A DNA stretch of 12,750 bases from Ktedonobacter sp. 13_1_20CM_4_53_11 (lineage in GTDB: Bacteria > Chloroflexota > Ktedonobacteria > Ktedonobacterales > Ktedonobacteraceae). Numbering within the stretch: the stretch's first letter is position 1; each line of letters begins with the position of its first letter. The position numbers and the translations under genes are program-made. The DNA is taken from assembly GCA_001919995.1 (NCBI GenBank), contig MNIY01000089.1:1-12750 (forward strand). The letters run 5' to 3'. The notes beneath the pieces are model-generated. The model did not search any database and was not told where the DNA came from. It saw only the letters and a program-made list of their open reading frames with translations. This document shows positions 4,763 through 12,750 of the stretch, piece by piece.

Positions 4763-6055
4763 ATGGATCAAGCTCTTCACAGGGAGGTCGTCTGTCAACG
4801 GCAGGATCGGTTGTTGACGACGCTCGAACGGCTGCTCGAACTCCCAACGACCGATGTGAACACCACACTTAATCAGGCAGCGCAATTGGTCGCCGAGGTA
4901 CTCGCAGCCGAGAAAGTCGACGCCTTCTTACACAACTCTTTAACCGATACCCTCGTGGCCATTGGCACGAATGATACGCCGATGGGAAAGCGCCAACAAG
5001 CTGTCGGGATGGATCGGTTGCTCCTGGGTAATGGAGGGCGCCTTGTCGAGGTTTTTCTGACCGGAGTTCCCTATCTTACTGGGCATGCGGACCTGGATTC
5101 TGAGGAGTTGGTTGGGGTGAAAGTCGGAATGGGGGTGAAGTCTGAGATCGCGACAGTCTTTGAGGTGGAGGCGCAACATCGGGGTGTTCTCCTGGCCTCC
5201 TCCAGCACGCCCGAGTTCTTCTCGGAGCAAGATCTGCACTTCCTGCAAGCAGTGGCTTGCTGGGTTGGGATCGGGGTACACCGTGCGGAGGTAGTCGAGC
5301 GCATGAGACAGGAAGCAGTTGAACAGGGCCGACGCTTGGCGGCCGAGGAGCTACTCACTGCGGCTGAGGAACTGCTTACAATCATGGCACACGACTTGCG
5401 CAACTATCTCACCCCACTCAGAGGTCGCCTCGAACTGCTAGAGCGGCGGGCACGTCGCGAAGGGCGAGAGCAAGATGAGCGTGATGCGACGGCGGCCGCC
5501 AACACTCTCAAACTGCTCGGACGGGTCATCTCGGACCTCTTGGATGTGGCACGCCTGAACCAGGGTATTTTCACCATCCATCCACAGCCCATCAATATGG
5601 TGGATCTCGTGCAGGAGGTGGTTCCTGCCTTTAGCGGGCCAGATACTCCGATCCATGTTCACGCTCCCCAGGAGATGGTGCTTTCGGCTGATCCCAATCG
5701 CCTCCGGCAGGTCCTGGAGAACCTGCTGGCCAATGCGGTCGAATACGCGCCGAAGCACATCCCCATCAAGGTCCAACTGGACAAAGTGAGAAGGACGGAT
5801 GGACCATGGATGCTTCTGACCGTGAGCAATGCGGGACCAGGCCTTCCTCCTGAACGGTGTGTCCAGCTCTTACGCCCTTTCGTAGCGGGCGTGACATCGA
5901 CGGGGCTGGGTTTGGGACTCTACCTGGCAAACAGAATTGCCGCGGCCCACTACGGGACACTTAAGGTAGACTCACCGCGAGGTCAGGGGGTGCAGGTTAC
6001 TCTCGCATTACCCATGGAAGATGAGGACTTGTTTATAGGACGGAGAAATGCCTGA
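4763..6055 (+). CDS. Cytosolic GAF-domain sensor histidine kinase
   Basis: A 430-residue protein with no membrane helix. Residues about 25-180 look like a GAF sensor domain, followed by a helical linker rich in Glu/Arg and a HisKA dimerisation domain with the H-box IMAHDLRNYLTPLRGRL (phospho-acceptor His210). The C-terminal HATPase domain has an N-box RLRQVLENLLANAVEYAP (Asn324), an F-like RPFVAG and a G2 loop TGLGLGLYLAN (380-390). The G1 motif reads SNAGPG, with Asn where DxGxG kinases have Asp, a variant also found in active kinases. The start is set at the ATG after AAAGGGAAG; an upstream GTG (4730) would add 11 residues. No response regulator is encoded within the window, so its partner is unknown. 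It heads the chaperone operon, 74 bases before grpE, which suggests it senses a condition related to protein or redox stress, but no ligand can be inferred. Confidence 0.85.
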   Translation: MDQALHREVVCQRQDRLLTTLERLLELPTTDVNTTLNQAAQLVAEVLAAEKVDAFLHNSLTDTLVAIGTNDTPMGKRQQAVGMDRLLLGNGGRLVEVFLTGVPYLTGHADLDSEELVGVKVGMGVKSEIATVFEVEAQHRGVLLASSSTPEFFSEQDLHFLQAVACWVGIGVHRAEVVERMRQEAVEQGRRLAAEELLTAAEELLTIMAHDLRNYLTPLRGRLELLERRARREGREQDERDATAAANTLKLLGRVISDLLDVARLNQGIFTIHPQPINMVDLVQEVVPAFSGPDTPIHVHAPQEMVLSADPNRLRQVLENLLANAVEYAPKHIPIKVQLDKVRRTDGPWMLLTVSNAGPGLPPERCVQLLRPFVAGVTSTGLGLGLYLANRIAAAHYGTLKVDSPRGQGVQVTLALPMEDEDLFIGRRNA

Positions 6056-6083
6056 CTCGGCGGGCAACCTCTCCTGGGTAATA

Positions 6084-6103
6084 GGCCGCTGGCAGCAGTG
6101 GCC
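6084..6103 (+). other. Strong hairpin between the kinase gene and grpE
   Basis: GGCCGCTG (6084-6091), loop GCAG, CAGTGGCC (6096-6103) form an 8-base-pair stem with one G-U pair. It ends about 12 bases before the grpE ribosome site, AAGGAAGG (6118-6125). No U-tract follows, so it is more likely an mRNA processing or stability element than a terminator. Confidence 0.5.
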
Positions 6104-6129
6104 GCGACGGAAGAGAAAAGGAAGGTGCT

Positions 6130-6738
6130 ATGCAGCAGAACGGACAAGAACAGCAAGACCAAAGGCCGCAGCAACAGGCGGCCGAGCAGCCAGAACGGGA
6201 AGGCAAGCCGAGTTCCTCTACCGTCTCGGCTCAGCTAGAGCAACGGCTTACCGCAGAGCAGCAGAAGGCGGAAGAGTGCCTGGACCTGCTACGGCGAACA
6301 CAAGCGGACTTCGTGAATTATCGACGTCGCATGGGCCAGGAGCAGGCTGAGGGACGCGTCGCAGCCCAGAGCGCGATCCTCTCCCAAATGTTACCGGTGC
6401 TCGATGATCTTAGACGAGCGCTGGAAGCCGCTCCACCAGAGCTGGCCACGCATCCATGGGTGCAAGGCCTGTTCCTGGTTGCGCGAAGACTCACGACGCT
6501 GCTCGACCAACTGGGCGTGCGACAGATCGGCACAACCGGAGAGTCGTTTGATCCGCGCTGGCATGAGGCCATCACGAGGGAGGCGCGAGCAGATGTGCCT
6601 GAAGGAACGATCCTGCACGTTGCACAACCAGGGTATGCCCTGGGAGAACGTGTCATTCGCCCTGCTCAGGTTAGTGTCGCAAGTACTCCGTCTCACGTGA
6701 GTGATGCGCCTGCGCAGCAAGGAAATTCTGAATTCTGA
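6130..6738 (+). CDS. grpE: GrpE, nucleotide exchange factor for DnaK
   Basis: A 202-residue cytosolic protein that releases ADP from DnaK. A long helix about 33-75 ([20 protein letters not shown] then [20 protein letters not shown]) forms the dimer stalk with the family NYRRR motif. It is followed by a helical part with [12 protein letters not shown] and the C-terminal beta domain [36 protein letters not shown] (168-183), matching the FDP-x2-HEA and G-x-RV-x-RPA signatures. The first 20 residues contain ten glutamines, an unusual Q-rich extension echoing the Hsp20 insertion. AAGGAAGG precedes the ATG. The stop lies 46 bases before the dnaK ATG. GrpE preceding dnaK is a common operon order. 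Confidence 0.97.
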   Translation: MQQNGQEQQDQRPQQQAAEQPEREGKPSSSTVSAQLEQRLTAEQQKAEECLDLLRRTQADFVNYRRRMGQEQAEGRVAAQSAILSQMLPVLDDLRRALEAAPPELATHPWVQGLFLVARRLTTLLDQLGVRQIGTTGESFDPRWHEAITREARADVPEGTILHVAQPGYALGERVIRPAQVSVASTPSHVSDAPAQQGNSEF

Positions 6739-6784
6739 CGAGATGGAGTCTCTACGAGGCTTTTCTGAAAGGAAGCGAGAAGCA

Positions 6785-8683
6785 ATGGCAAAAGTATTAG
6801 GCATTGACCTGGGAACAACCAATTCGGTGATGGCAGTCATCGAGGGGGGTGAGCCGACCGTCCTGGAGAACAGCGAGGGGTCGCGGCTCACTCCTTCAGT
6901 AGTGGCGATCACCAAGAGCGGTGAGCGCCTGGTCGGCCAGGTGGCGAAACGGCAGGCGGTGACCAACCCGGAAAATACGGTTTTTTCTATTAAGCGTCTC
7001 ATGGGACGCAAGTACGATGACCCCGAGGTCCAACGTACTATAAAGACCGTGCCCTACAAGATCACGCGCGCCTCCAACGGCGACGTCCGCGTGGTACTGG
7101 GTGGACGCGAATACAGTCCGCCGGAAATCTCGGCGATGATTCTGCAAAAGACGAAAGTCGATGCGGAAGCCAAACTGGGCGAGCGTATTACCCAGGCCGT
7201 GATTACGGTGCCAGCCTACTTTAACGATGCGCAGCGCCAGGCGACCAAAGACGCGGGAACGATTGCAGGACTCGAGGTCTTGCGTATCATCAACGAACCG
7301 ACAGCTGCCTCGTTGGCCTACGGGCTGGATAAGAAGAGGGATGAGATAATCGCTGTCTATGACCTGGGCGGTGGGACCTTCGATATCTCCATCTTGCAGT
7401 TGGGTGAGGGCGTCTTTGAGGTCAAGGCGACCAACGGCGATACGCACCTGGGCGGTGACGACTTTGACCAGCGCATCATTGACTGGCTGGCCGACGAGTT
7501 CCGCAAAGACCAGGGGATTGATCTGCGCAAGGATCGCATGGCGCTACAACGCTTGAAGGAAGCGGCAGAACGAGCCAAGGTCGAATTGTCTTCCTCGCTG
7601 CAGACAGAGATCAACCTGCCCTTCATCACGGCTGACGCCAGTGGACCCAAACACCTGGTGATGACCTTGACGCGGGCCAAATTAGAGCAACTGGTCGGCG
7701 ATCTCATCGAGCGCACGCGCGGCCCGGTCATGAAGGCGCTGGAGGACGCGGGGGTCAAGGTATCCGATGTCAATGAGGTCGTCCTGGTGGGTGGACAGAC
7801 CCGCATGCCAGCAGTGATCGAGTTGGTGCGCAAGATTTTCGGTAAGGAGCCGCACAAGGGGGTGAACCCGGACGAGGTGGTGGCCATCGGCGCGGCCATC
7901 CAGGGGGGCGTGCTCAAGGGCGAGGTAAAGGATGTGCTCCTGCTTGACGTAACGCCACTCTCGCTGGGTGTTGAGACCCTCGGTGGTGTGATGACCAAGC
8001 TGATCCCGCGCAACACGACTATCCCGGTGCGCAAGACCGAGATTTTTAGCACAGCGGAAGATAACCAGTCGGCGGTGGAGATTCATGTGTTGCAAGGCGA
8101 GCGAGAACTGGCGCGGGACAACAAGAGCCTGGGTCGCTTCCGCCTGGAGGGCATCCCTCCGGCCCCACGAGGCGTCCCACAGATTGAGGTGACCTTCGAC
8201 ATCGACGCCAACGGCATTCTGCATGTGACGGCGCGCGATAAGGCAAGTGGGCGCGAACAAAAGATCACGATTACCTCCACCAGTGGCCTCTCCCAGGAGG
8301 AAGTGGAGCGCATGGTGCGTGAGGCCGAACTGCATGCGCAGGAGGACCGCCAGCGCCGCGAGGAGATCGAGATGCGCAACCGCGCTGATAGCCTGGCCTA
8401 CCAGGCAGAGCGGACGCTGCAAGATGTCGGTGACAAAATCTCGGCTAGTTTGCGCAGTGAGGTGGAGGAGCGCGTCAAGGCCGTACGCGATGCGCTTGCA
8501 AGTAACGATCTCACACGTGTGCGCAGCGCTGCTGATGAACTGGAGCGCACCATGCAGCGCATTGGTCAGGAGGCCTACAGTCAACCTGGAACAGCCGGGG
8601 GCGATGGAACATCCGGTGCGGCACCCGGCACGGCATCAGGTGGCGAATCTGGGACCGTCGAGGGAGAGTACCGCGAAGTCTAG
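6785..8683 (+). CDS. dnaK: DnaK, Hsp70 chaperone
   Basis: A 632-residue Hsp70, close to the usual bacterial length. The ATPase domain has GIDLGTTNS (6-14), the [15 protein letters not shown] segment, [17 protein letters not shown], phosphate-2 DLGGGTFD (193-200) and the adenosine motif [11 protein letters not shown] (332-342). The linker [13 protein letters not shown] begins at 383 and is followed by the beta substrate-binding domain ([37 protein letters not shown]) and helical lid. A Gly/Ser/Thr-rich tail ends in EGEYREV, a divergent counterpart of the acidic C-terminal motif. The start at MAKVLGID is standard; upstream in-frame codons from 6701 overlap grpE and do not match the family. AAAGGAAG (6768-6775) is the ribosome site. 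It works with the adjacent GrpE, DnaJ and ClpB. Confidence 0.98.
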   Translation: MAKVLGIDLGTTNSVMAVIEGGEPTVLENSEGSRLTPSVVAITKSGERLVGQVAKRQAVTNPENTVFSIKRLMGRKYDDPEVQRTIKTVPYKITRASNGDVRVVLGGREYSPPEISAMILQKTKVDAEAKLGERITQAVITVPAYFNDAQRQATKDAGTIAGLEVLRIINEPTAASLAYGLDKKRDEIIAVYDLGGGTFDISILQLGEGVFEVKATNGDTHLGGDDFDQRIIDWLADEFRKDQGIDLRKDRMALQRLKEAAERAKVELSSSLQTEINLPFITADASGPKHLVMTLTRAKLEQLVGDLIERTRGPVMKALEDAGVKVSDVNEVVLVGGQTRMPAVIELVRKIFGKEPHKGVNPDEVVAIGAAIQGGVLKGEVKDVLLLDVTPLSLGVETLGGVMTKLIPRNTTIPVRKTEIFSTAEDNQSAVEIHVLQGERELARDNKSLGRFRLEGIPPAPRGVPQIEVTFDIDANGILHVTARDKASGREQKITITSTSGLSQEEVERMVREAELHAQEDRQRREEIEMRNRADSLAYQAERTLQDVGDKISASLRSEVEERVKAVRDALASNDLTRVRSAADELERTMQRIGQEAYSQPGTAGGDGTSGAAPGTASGGESGTVEGEYREV

Positions 8684-8850
8684 GCGACTCACAACGCTCA
8701 TCCTGGAGGGGCTCTGGGATACGGGGCTCTTTCCAGGGAGACGAGGTGCCTCTGAGGCGTCATGAACAGGATGCGGTCGCCCTGGTCGGAGCAACTTTCT
8801 GATGGATGACGCATCTCAGGAAGGGTTCCTTTTTCAGGGAGATTAGACTC

Positions 8851-9882
8851 ATGTCCGTTGACTACAAGGATTATTACAAGATTCTGGGCGTGGACAAGAA
8901 CGCGAGCCAGAAGGATATCCAAAAAGCGTATCGCAAGCTGGCACGCCAGTATCACCCGGACGTCAACCCGGATGATAAGTCAGCCGAGGAAAAATTCAAG
9001 GATATCAACGAGGCCAATGAAGTATTGTCCGACCCTGAGAAGCGCAAGCGTTATGACGAGCTAGGCGGCTATTACCAGCAATATGGACGATGGCCCGACT
9101 CCTCTGGACCAGCGGGAGCGGCGGGTGGAGACGGTAGAGGAGGAGGCAGGCGCACTCAGTATAGCACCATGAGCGAGGAAGATCTGGAGGACCTCTTTGG
9201 AGGAGAATCCCCGTTCTCTGACTTCTTCGAAACCCTCTTCGGCTCAGGCGTTTCGGGCGCAGCGAGGGGACGTAGACGAACGACAGGACGCACTCAACGT
9301 GAAGCTTATGCTCCGGTAGCACAAGATGTCGATGCTGATGTGAATGTGACCCTCGCTGAAGCATACAACGGAGGAACACGCGTTTTCGAACTCACCGAGC
9401 CCGACGGCAGCACACGTCGCTTGGAAGTGAAGATACCTCCGGGCGTGGATGAAGGTTCTCGTATACGCATCGCCGGTCAGGGCATTCAGGGCGCTTCAGG
9501 CCGGGGTGATCTCTACCTGCGTGTGCATGTGTTGCCGGATTCACGCTTTACACAGGAAGGAACCACGCTGCGCACACGTGTGGACGTTCCCCTGGCCACG
9601 GCCGTACTCGGAGGCGAGGTGCAGGTGCCAACTCCTGATGGACGCCAGCTACTGTTGCGGATTCCACCGGGAACCCAGAACGGCAAGTCGTTCCGACTAC
9701 GAGGACAGGGTATGCCTGTTCTGGGACAACCAGAGAAGCGTGGTGATCTCTATGCTGAAGTGAATGTGGTGCTTCCGACGCACCTGAATGCTGAACAACG
9801 CCGTCTCTTCGAGGCGTTTGCCCGTTCAATTGGCTATACTGACCAGTCGACAAAAGTAGAAGGAAGGGGCAGCCATGGATGA
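8851..9882 (+). CDS. dnaJ: DnaJ-type J-domain co-chaperone lacking the zinc finger
   Basis: A 343-residue Hsp40. The J domain (about 5-70) reads [20 protein letters not shown] and has the HPD tripeptide at 35-37, which stimulates DnaK ATPase. A Gly-rich linker (about 72-115) and an acidic [23 protein letters not shown] segment follow. The two C-terminal beta domains include [35 protein letters not shown] and [20 protein letters not shown] (about 270-289), and [13 protein letters not shown]. There is not one cysteine, so the four CxxCxGxG motifs of classical DnaJ are absent; by architecture it is a class B (CbpA-like) J-protein in the operon position normally held by class A DnaJ. The start is the ATG after AGGGAGA (8836-8842); an upstream in-frame ATG at 8806 adds 15 unrelated residues. 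It sits 167 bases after dnaK and overlaps the regulator gene downstream. Confidence 0.95.
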   Translation: MSVDYKDYYKILGVDKNASQKDIQKAYRKLARQYHPDVNPDDKSAEEKFKDINEANEVLSDPEKRKRYDELGGYYQQYGRWPDSSGPAGAAGGDGRGGGRRTQYSTMSEEDLEDLFGGESPFSDFFETLFGSGVSGAARGRRRTTGRTQREAYAPVAQDVDADVNVTLAEAYNGGTRVFELTEPDGSTRRLEVKIPPGVDEGSRIRIAGQGIQGASGRGDLYLRVHVLPDSRFTQEGTTLRTRVDVPLATAVLGGEVQVPTPDGRQLLLRIPPGTQNGKSFRLRGQGMPVLGQPEKRGDLYAEVNVVLPTHLNAEQRRLFEAFARSIGYTDQSTKVEGRGSHG

Positions 9883-10213
9883 GCATTATGTGACACAAAT
9901 CGTGCTCCAGCAGTACCGCTCTTTCTCATCGTATAGCGAGCGAGAGACGGCTGCTGCGAGCCATCTGAGTATTGGCGCGATTCGCCATCTACGTGCATTG
10001 GGCCTGATCGAGGGAGTAGAAACTGGCGGGGGACTGCGCTATAGCGAGGAAGAGGTCATACGGCTGCGGCGGGTCCGCCGGTTGCAACGCGACCTGGGCG
10101 TCAACCTGGCGGGAGTCGAAGTGATCGTACGCTTGCTCAAGCGCATCGAGTCCCTCCAACATGATTTGGAGCAGGAGAGAAGCCAGGCACTCAGGCGGGA
10201 CGAGACTCCCTAG
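9875..10213 (+). CDS. hspR: HspR-like MerR-family regulator
   Basis: A 112-residue protein with a MerR-type winged helix-turn-helix (about 19-65: [30 protein letters not shown], wing [17 protein letters not shown]). The signature [13 protein letters not shown] (73-85) is characteristic of HspR, and a short coiled coil ([18 protein letters not shown]) follows. HspR represses chaperone operons in actinobacteria by binding HAIR sites and often follows dnaJ, as here. CbpM-type J-protein modulators share this fold and also sit next to cbpA-like genes, so an anti-J-protein role is a real alternative given the class B DnaJ upstream. The ATG at 9875 overlaps the dnaJ stop by 8 bases (9875-9882), with AAGGAAGGGG just before it, indicating translational coupling. 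No cysteines or metal ligands are seen. No CTTGAGT-N7-ACTCAAG operator was found upstream of the operon. Confidence 0.82.
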   Translation: MDEHYVTQIVLQQYRSFSSYSERETAAASHLSIGAIRHLRALGLIEGVETGGGLRYSEEEVIRLRRVRRLQRDLGVNLAGVEVIVRLLKRIESLQHDLEQERSQALRRDETP

Positions 10214-10216
10214 CGT

Positions 10217-10243
10217 CTGGAGCAGGCGAGTGCCTGCCACCAG
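10217..10243 (+). other. Hairpin between hspR and clpB
   Basis: GCAGGC (10222-10227), loop GAGT, GCCTGC (10232-10237) form a perfect 6-pair stem. Flanking CTGG (10217-10220) and CCAG (10240-10243) extend it past a small internal loop. No U-tract follows, and clpB starts 25 bases later behind GGAGAGGG, so it would not stop transcription completely. It could tune clpB dosage or mRNA decay. Confidence 0.5.
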
Positions 10244-10268
10244 CAGGAAACAGGAGAGGGAAAGAGCA

Positions 10269-12750
10269 ATGAACATAGAGCACTTTACTGAGAAAGCGCG
10301 AGAGGCGCTCAGTGATGCAGCACAGCTAGCCAGGCAGTACCATCATAATCAAGTCGAGGTCGAGCACCTGCTTGCTGCCCTGCTTGCCCAGGAAGGTGGA
10401 GTAGTGCAGCAGGTGATTGCGAGGGTCGGCGGCAATCTGGCAGCAGCAAGGCGCATCCTCGACAACGAACTCGAGCGCATGCCGCATGTCTATGGAGGCA
10501 GTGAGCCGGGCATTTCGCCTCGCCTGCGCAAGTTGCTGGAAGATGCCTGGAGCGAGATGAGCACCTTCCATGATGAGTACCTGAGCGTGGAGCACCTGCT
10601 GCTGGCCATGTTCAATATCAGGGATGGAGAAGTGCCGCATGTGTTGAGAGAGGCAGGGCTCACGCGTGAGAACGTATTGCAGGCACTGACCTCCATTCGC
10701 GGCTCGCAGCGGGTGACCGACGAGAATCCGGAGGGAAAGTACCAGGCATTGGAGAAATATGGGCGCAACCTCACCCAGCTGGCTGCGCAAGGCAAGCTTG
10801 ACCCGGTGATTGGGCGCGACGAGGAGATTCGTCGCGTCATCCAGGTCTTGAGCCGCCGTACCAAGAATAATCCGGTCTTGATTGGCGAGCCGGGCGTTGG
10901 AAAAACCGCCATTGTGGAGGGATTGGCGCAGCGTATCGTGCGTGGTGATGTGCCCAAGACCCTGGCCGGCAAACAGGTCGTCGCGCTTGACTTGAGCGCG
11001 CTGGTTGCAGGGGCCAAGTATCGCGGCGAATTCGAAGAACGCCTGAAGGCTGTGCTGAAAGAGGTCACAAGTTCCGAGGGCAACATCATCCTCTTTATCG
11101 ATGAATTGCATACACTGGTCGGCGCAGGCGCAGCGGAAGGCGCGATGGATGCCTCCAATATGCTCAAACCCATGCTGGCGCGTGGCGAATTGCACTGTAT
11201 TGGCGCTACTACGCTGGATGAGTACCGCAAGCATATTGAAAAGGATGCCGCCCTGGAGCGGCGCTTCCAGCCGATCATGGTCGAACAGCCCTCGGTTGAA
11301 GATACAATCAGCATTTTACGCGGCCTCAAGCAGAGCTACGAGGTCCATCACGGCGTGCGCATTATGGACAGCGCCCTGGTGGCCGCTGCCGTCCTCTCCA
11401 ACCGCTACATCACCGACCGTTTCCTGCCGGACAAGGCGATCGACCTGGTGGACGAGGCCGCCAGCCGCTTGCGGGTGGAGTTAGATAGTACCCCCACCGA
11501 AATTGATGCGCTCGATCGCCGCATCCGCCAGTTGCAGGTGGAACTTGAGGCGCTCAAAAAGGAAACGGATCCAGCGAGCCGGGAACGACGAGCAAAAGTC
11601 GAGCAAGAGATTGCGAATCTCTCGGAGCAATTGCGCACCATGAAGCTGGCGCTGGAGCAAGAACGCCAGCCGGTCGAGGAGATTCAACGTCTCAAGCAAG
11701 AGCTGCAGCAGGCGCAGCTCGCGCTGGAGAAAGCTGAACGCGAGTATGATTACGAGGAAATGGCACGACTGCGCTATGACACCATTCCTAAGCTGGAGGA
11801 GCGTATCCGTGAGATGGAGTCGAAGCTGAGCGGCATCAAGGGTGCGCGCCTGCTCAAAGAAGAGGTCGATGCCGAGGACATCGCGGAGATCGTCTCCAAA
11901 TGGACACATATCCCTGTCTCGAGACTCATGGAGGGGGAGGTGCAGAAGTTGCTGACGATGGAGGATCGGCTGAGCCAGCGCGTCGTTGGACAAGACCAGG
12001 CCGTGCAAGCGGTTTCCGACGCGATTCGCCGCGCGCGCGCCGGTCTGCAGGACCCCAATCGCCCCCTGGCCAGCTTCATGTTCCTGGGGCCAACCGGTGT
12101 TGGGAAGACGGAGCTGGCACGCGCATTAGCCGGATTCCTGTTTGACGATGAGCATGCCCTGATTCGTATCGACATGTCGGAGTACATGGAAAAGCACAGC
12201 GTTGCGCGACTCATTGGTGCGCCTCCCGGATATGTCGGCTACGAGGAAGGCGGCCAGCTGACCGAAGCCGTACGACGGCGGCCCTTCAGTGTCGTCCTCT
12301 TTGACGAGATTGAAAAAGCCGCCCCGGAAGTCTTCAACGTGTTGTTGCAAGTGCTCGACGATGGACGTCTGACCGATGGTCAAGGTCGCACGGTGGATTT
12401 CAAAAATACCGTCATTATCATGACGAGTAATGTTGGATCTCACTGGCTGCACGAATTGGATGGCATGGACGAGGAGGAGGTCCAGCGCCAGGTACGTCAA
12501 CGACTACGTGAAGAGGGCTTCCGCCCCGAGTTCATCAACCGCATCGATGAGATCATTGTCTTCCATCAGATCACGCGTGAGCAGATGAAGGACATTGTGG
12601 ATATCCAGATCAATCGCCTGCGCCCGCGCCTGGAAGAGCGGCACATCACGCTGCAGGTTACTGACGCCGCACGGAACCTGCTGGCAGAGATGGGCTTCGA
12701 CCCGCAGTTCGGGGCTCGTCCTCTCAAGCGCGTCATCCAGCGGGAGATCG
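10269..12750 (+). CDS. clpB: ClpB disaggregase (3' end missing)
   Basis: The first 827 codons of an AAA+ disaggregase that, with DnaK, threads proteins out of aggregates. The N-terminal Clp repeat domain starts [20 protein letters not shown] (about 1-145). NBD1 has Walker A GEPGVGKT (206-213), Walker [10 protein letters not shown] and the sensor region [20 protein letters not shown] coiled-coil M domain spans about 405-525 ([15 protein letters not shown] to RIREMESKL), long enough for ClpB and longer than in ClpA or ClpC. NBD2 has Walker A GPTGVGKT (607-614), the YVGYEEGG pore loop, Walker [11 protein letters not shown] and [15 protein letters not shown]. The reading frame is open to the last base; relatives are near 860-870 residues, so about 40 codons are cut off. 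The ATG follows GGAGAGGG. The short 55-base gap after hspR implies cotranscription. Confidence 0.97.
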   Translation, partial: MNIEHFTEKAREALSDAAQLARQYHHNQVEVEHLLAALLAQEGGVVQQVIARVGGNLAAARRILDNELERMPHVYGGSEPGISPRLRKLLEDAWSEMSTFHDEYLSVEHLLLAMFNIRDGEVPHVLREAGLTRENVLQALTSIRGSQRVTDENPEGKYQALEKYGRNLTQLAAQGKLDPVIGRDEEIRRVIQVLSRRTKNNPVLIGEPGVGKTAIVEGLAQRIVRGDVPKTLAGKQVVALDLSALVAGAKYRGEFEERLKAVLKEVTSSEGNIILFIDELHTLVGAGAAEGAMDASNMLKPMLARGELHCIGATTLDEYRKHIEKDAALERRFQPIMVEQPSVEDTISILRGLKQSYEVHHGVRIMDSALVAAAVLSNRYITDRFLPDKAIDLVDEAASRLRVELDSTPTEIDALDRRIRQLQVELEALKKETDPASRERRAKVEQEIANLSEQLRTMKLALEQERQPVEEIQRLKQELQQAQLALEKAEREYDYEEMARLRYDTIPKLEERIREMESKLSGIKGARLLKEEVDAEDIAEIVSKWTHIPVSRLMEGEVQKLLTMEDRLSQRVVGQDQAVQAVSDAIRRARAGLQDPNRPLASFMFLGPTGVGKTELARALAGFLFDDEHALIRIDMSEYMEKHSVARLIGAPPGYVGYEEGGQLTEAVRRRPFSVVLFDEIEKAAPEVFNVLLQVLDDGRLTDGQGRTVDFKNTVIIMTSNVGSHWLHELDGMDEEEVQRQVRQRLREEGFRPEFINRIDEIIVFHQITREQMKDIVDIQINRLRPRLEERHITLQVTDAARNLLAEMGFDPQFGARPLKRVIQREI

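Noticed and set aside
8818..8835. AGGAA-GGG-TTCCT followed by TTTTC between dnaK and dnaJ, terminator-like
   Set aside because: The stem is only five pairs with a three-base loop, too weak for a confident terminator, and it lies just ahead of the dnaJ ribosome site.
1..12750. tRNA, rRNA, CRISPR arrays, insertion sequences and phage genes
   Set aside because: None seen: no cloverleaf or ribosomal sequence recognised, no regularly spaced repeats with unique spacers outside coding repeats, and no transposase or integrase reading frame.

Overview
The window carries a protein-quality-control cluster from a bacterium that is probably a member of the Ktedonobacterales (Chloroflexota). That placement is an inference from protein character, from the gene order, and from mid-GC genes separated by strikingly AT-rich intergenic DNA; no rRNA or other phylogenetic marker is present. 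All complete genes are on the plus strand, while the leftmost ~570 bases are organised on the minus strand.

Left part (1-2327): the start of a minus-strand gene leaves the window at base 1. Behind it lies the wreck of a small membrane-protein gene (174-438, minus). A pentapeptide-repeat protein gene (882-1628) follows, then about 700 bases of non-coding DNA. Middle (2328-4420): a compact plus-strand group encodes an Hsp20 holdase with a glutamine-rich insertion inside its alpha-crystallin domain, an HdeD/DUF308 membrane protein and a DedA-family membrane protein. Right part (4763-12750): a cytosolic GAF/histidine-kinase protein is followed, with short gaps, by grpE, dnaK, a zinc-finger-less dnaJ, an HspR-like MerR regulator overlapping the dnaJ stop, and clpB, which is cut by the window edge about 40 codons before its expected end.

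Functionally the set is a near-complete aggregate-handling pathway: Hsp20 holds unfolding proteins, DnaK with DnaJ and GrpE refolds them, ClpB extracts them from aggregates, and a MerR/HspR-type regulator and a sensor kinase are encoded alongside. Two membrane proteins of stress-linked families accompany Hsp20.

The most unusual feature is a repeated promoter module. Six sites (two minus, four plus) have TTGAC[A/T], exactly 17 bases, then TATACT. In five of them the -35 box is preceded by a highly conserved AT-rich block containing GATGAGATAATA (one copy has GATGAGGTAATA) and AAATA next to the -35 box. Four copies measure exactly 88 bases from a TTTNC start to the end of the -10 box, yet their 17-base spacers are almost unrelated. 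This pattern is expected from a conserved binding site defining a regulon, not from recent copying. The modules sit before the left-edge gene, the broken membrane gene, the pentapeptide gene, hsp20 (two in tandem) and the kinase/chaperone operon.
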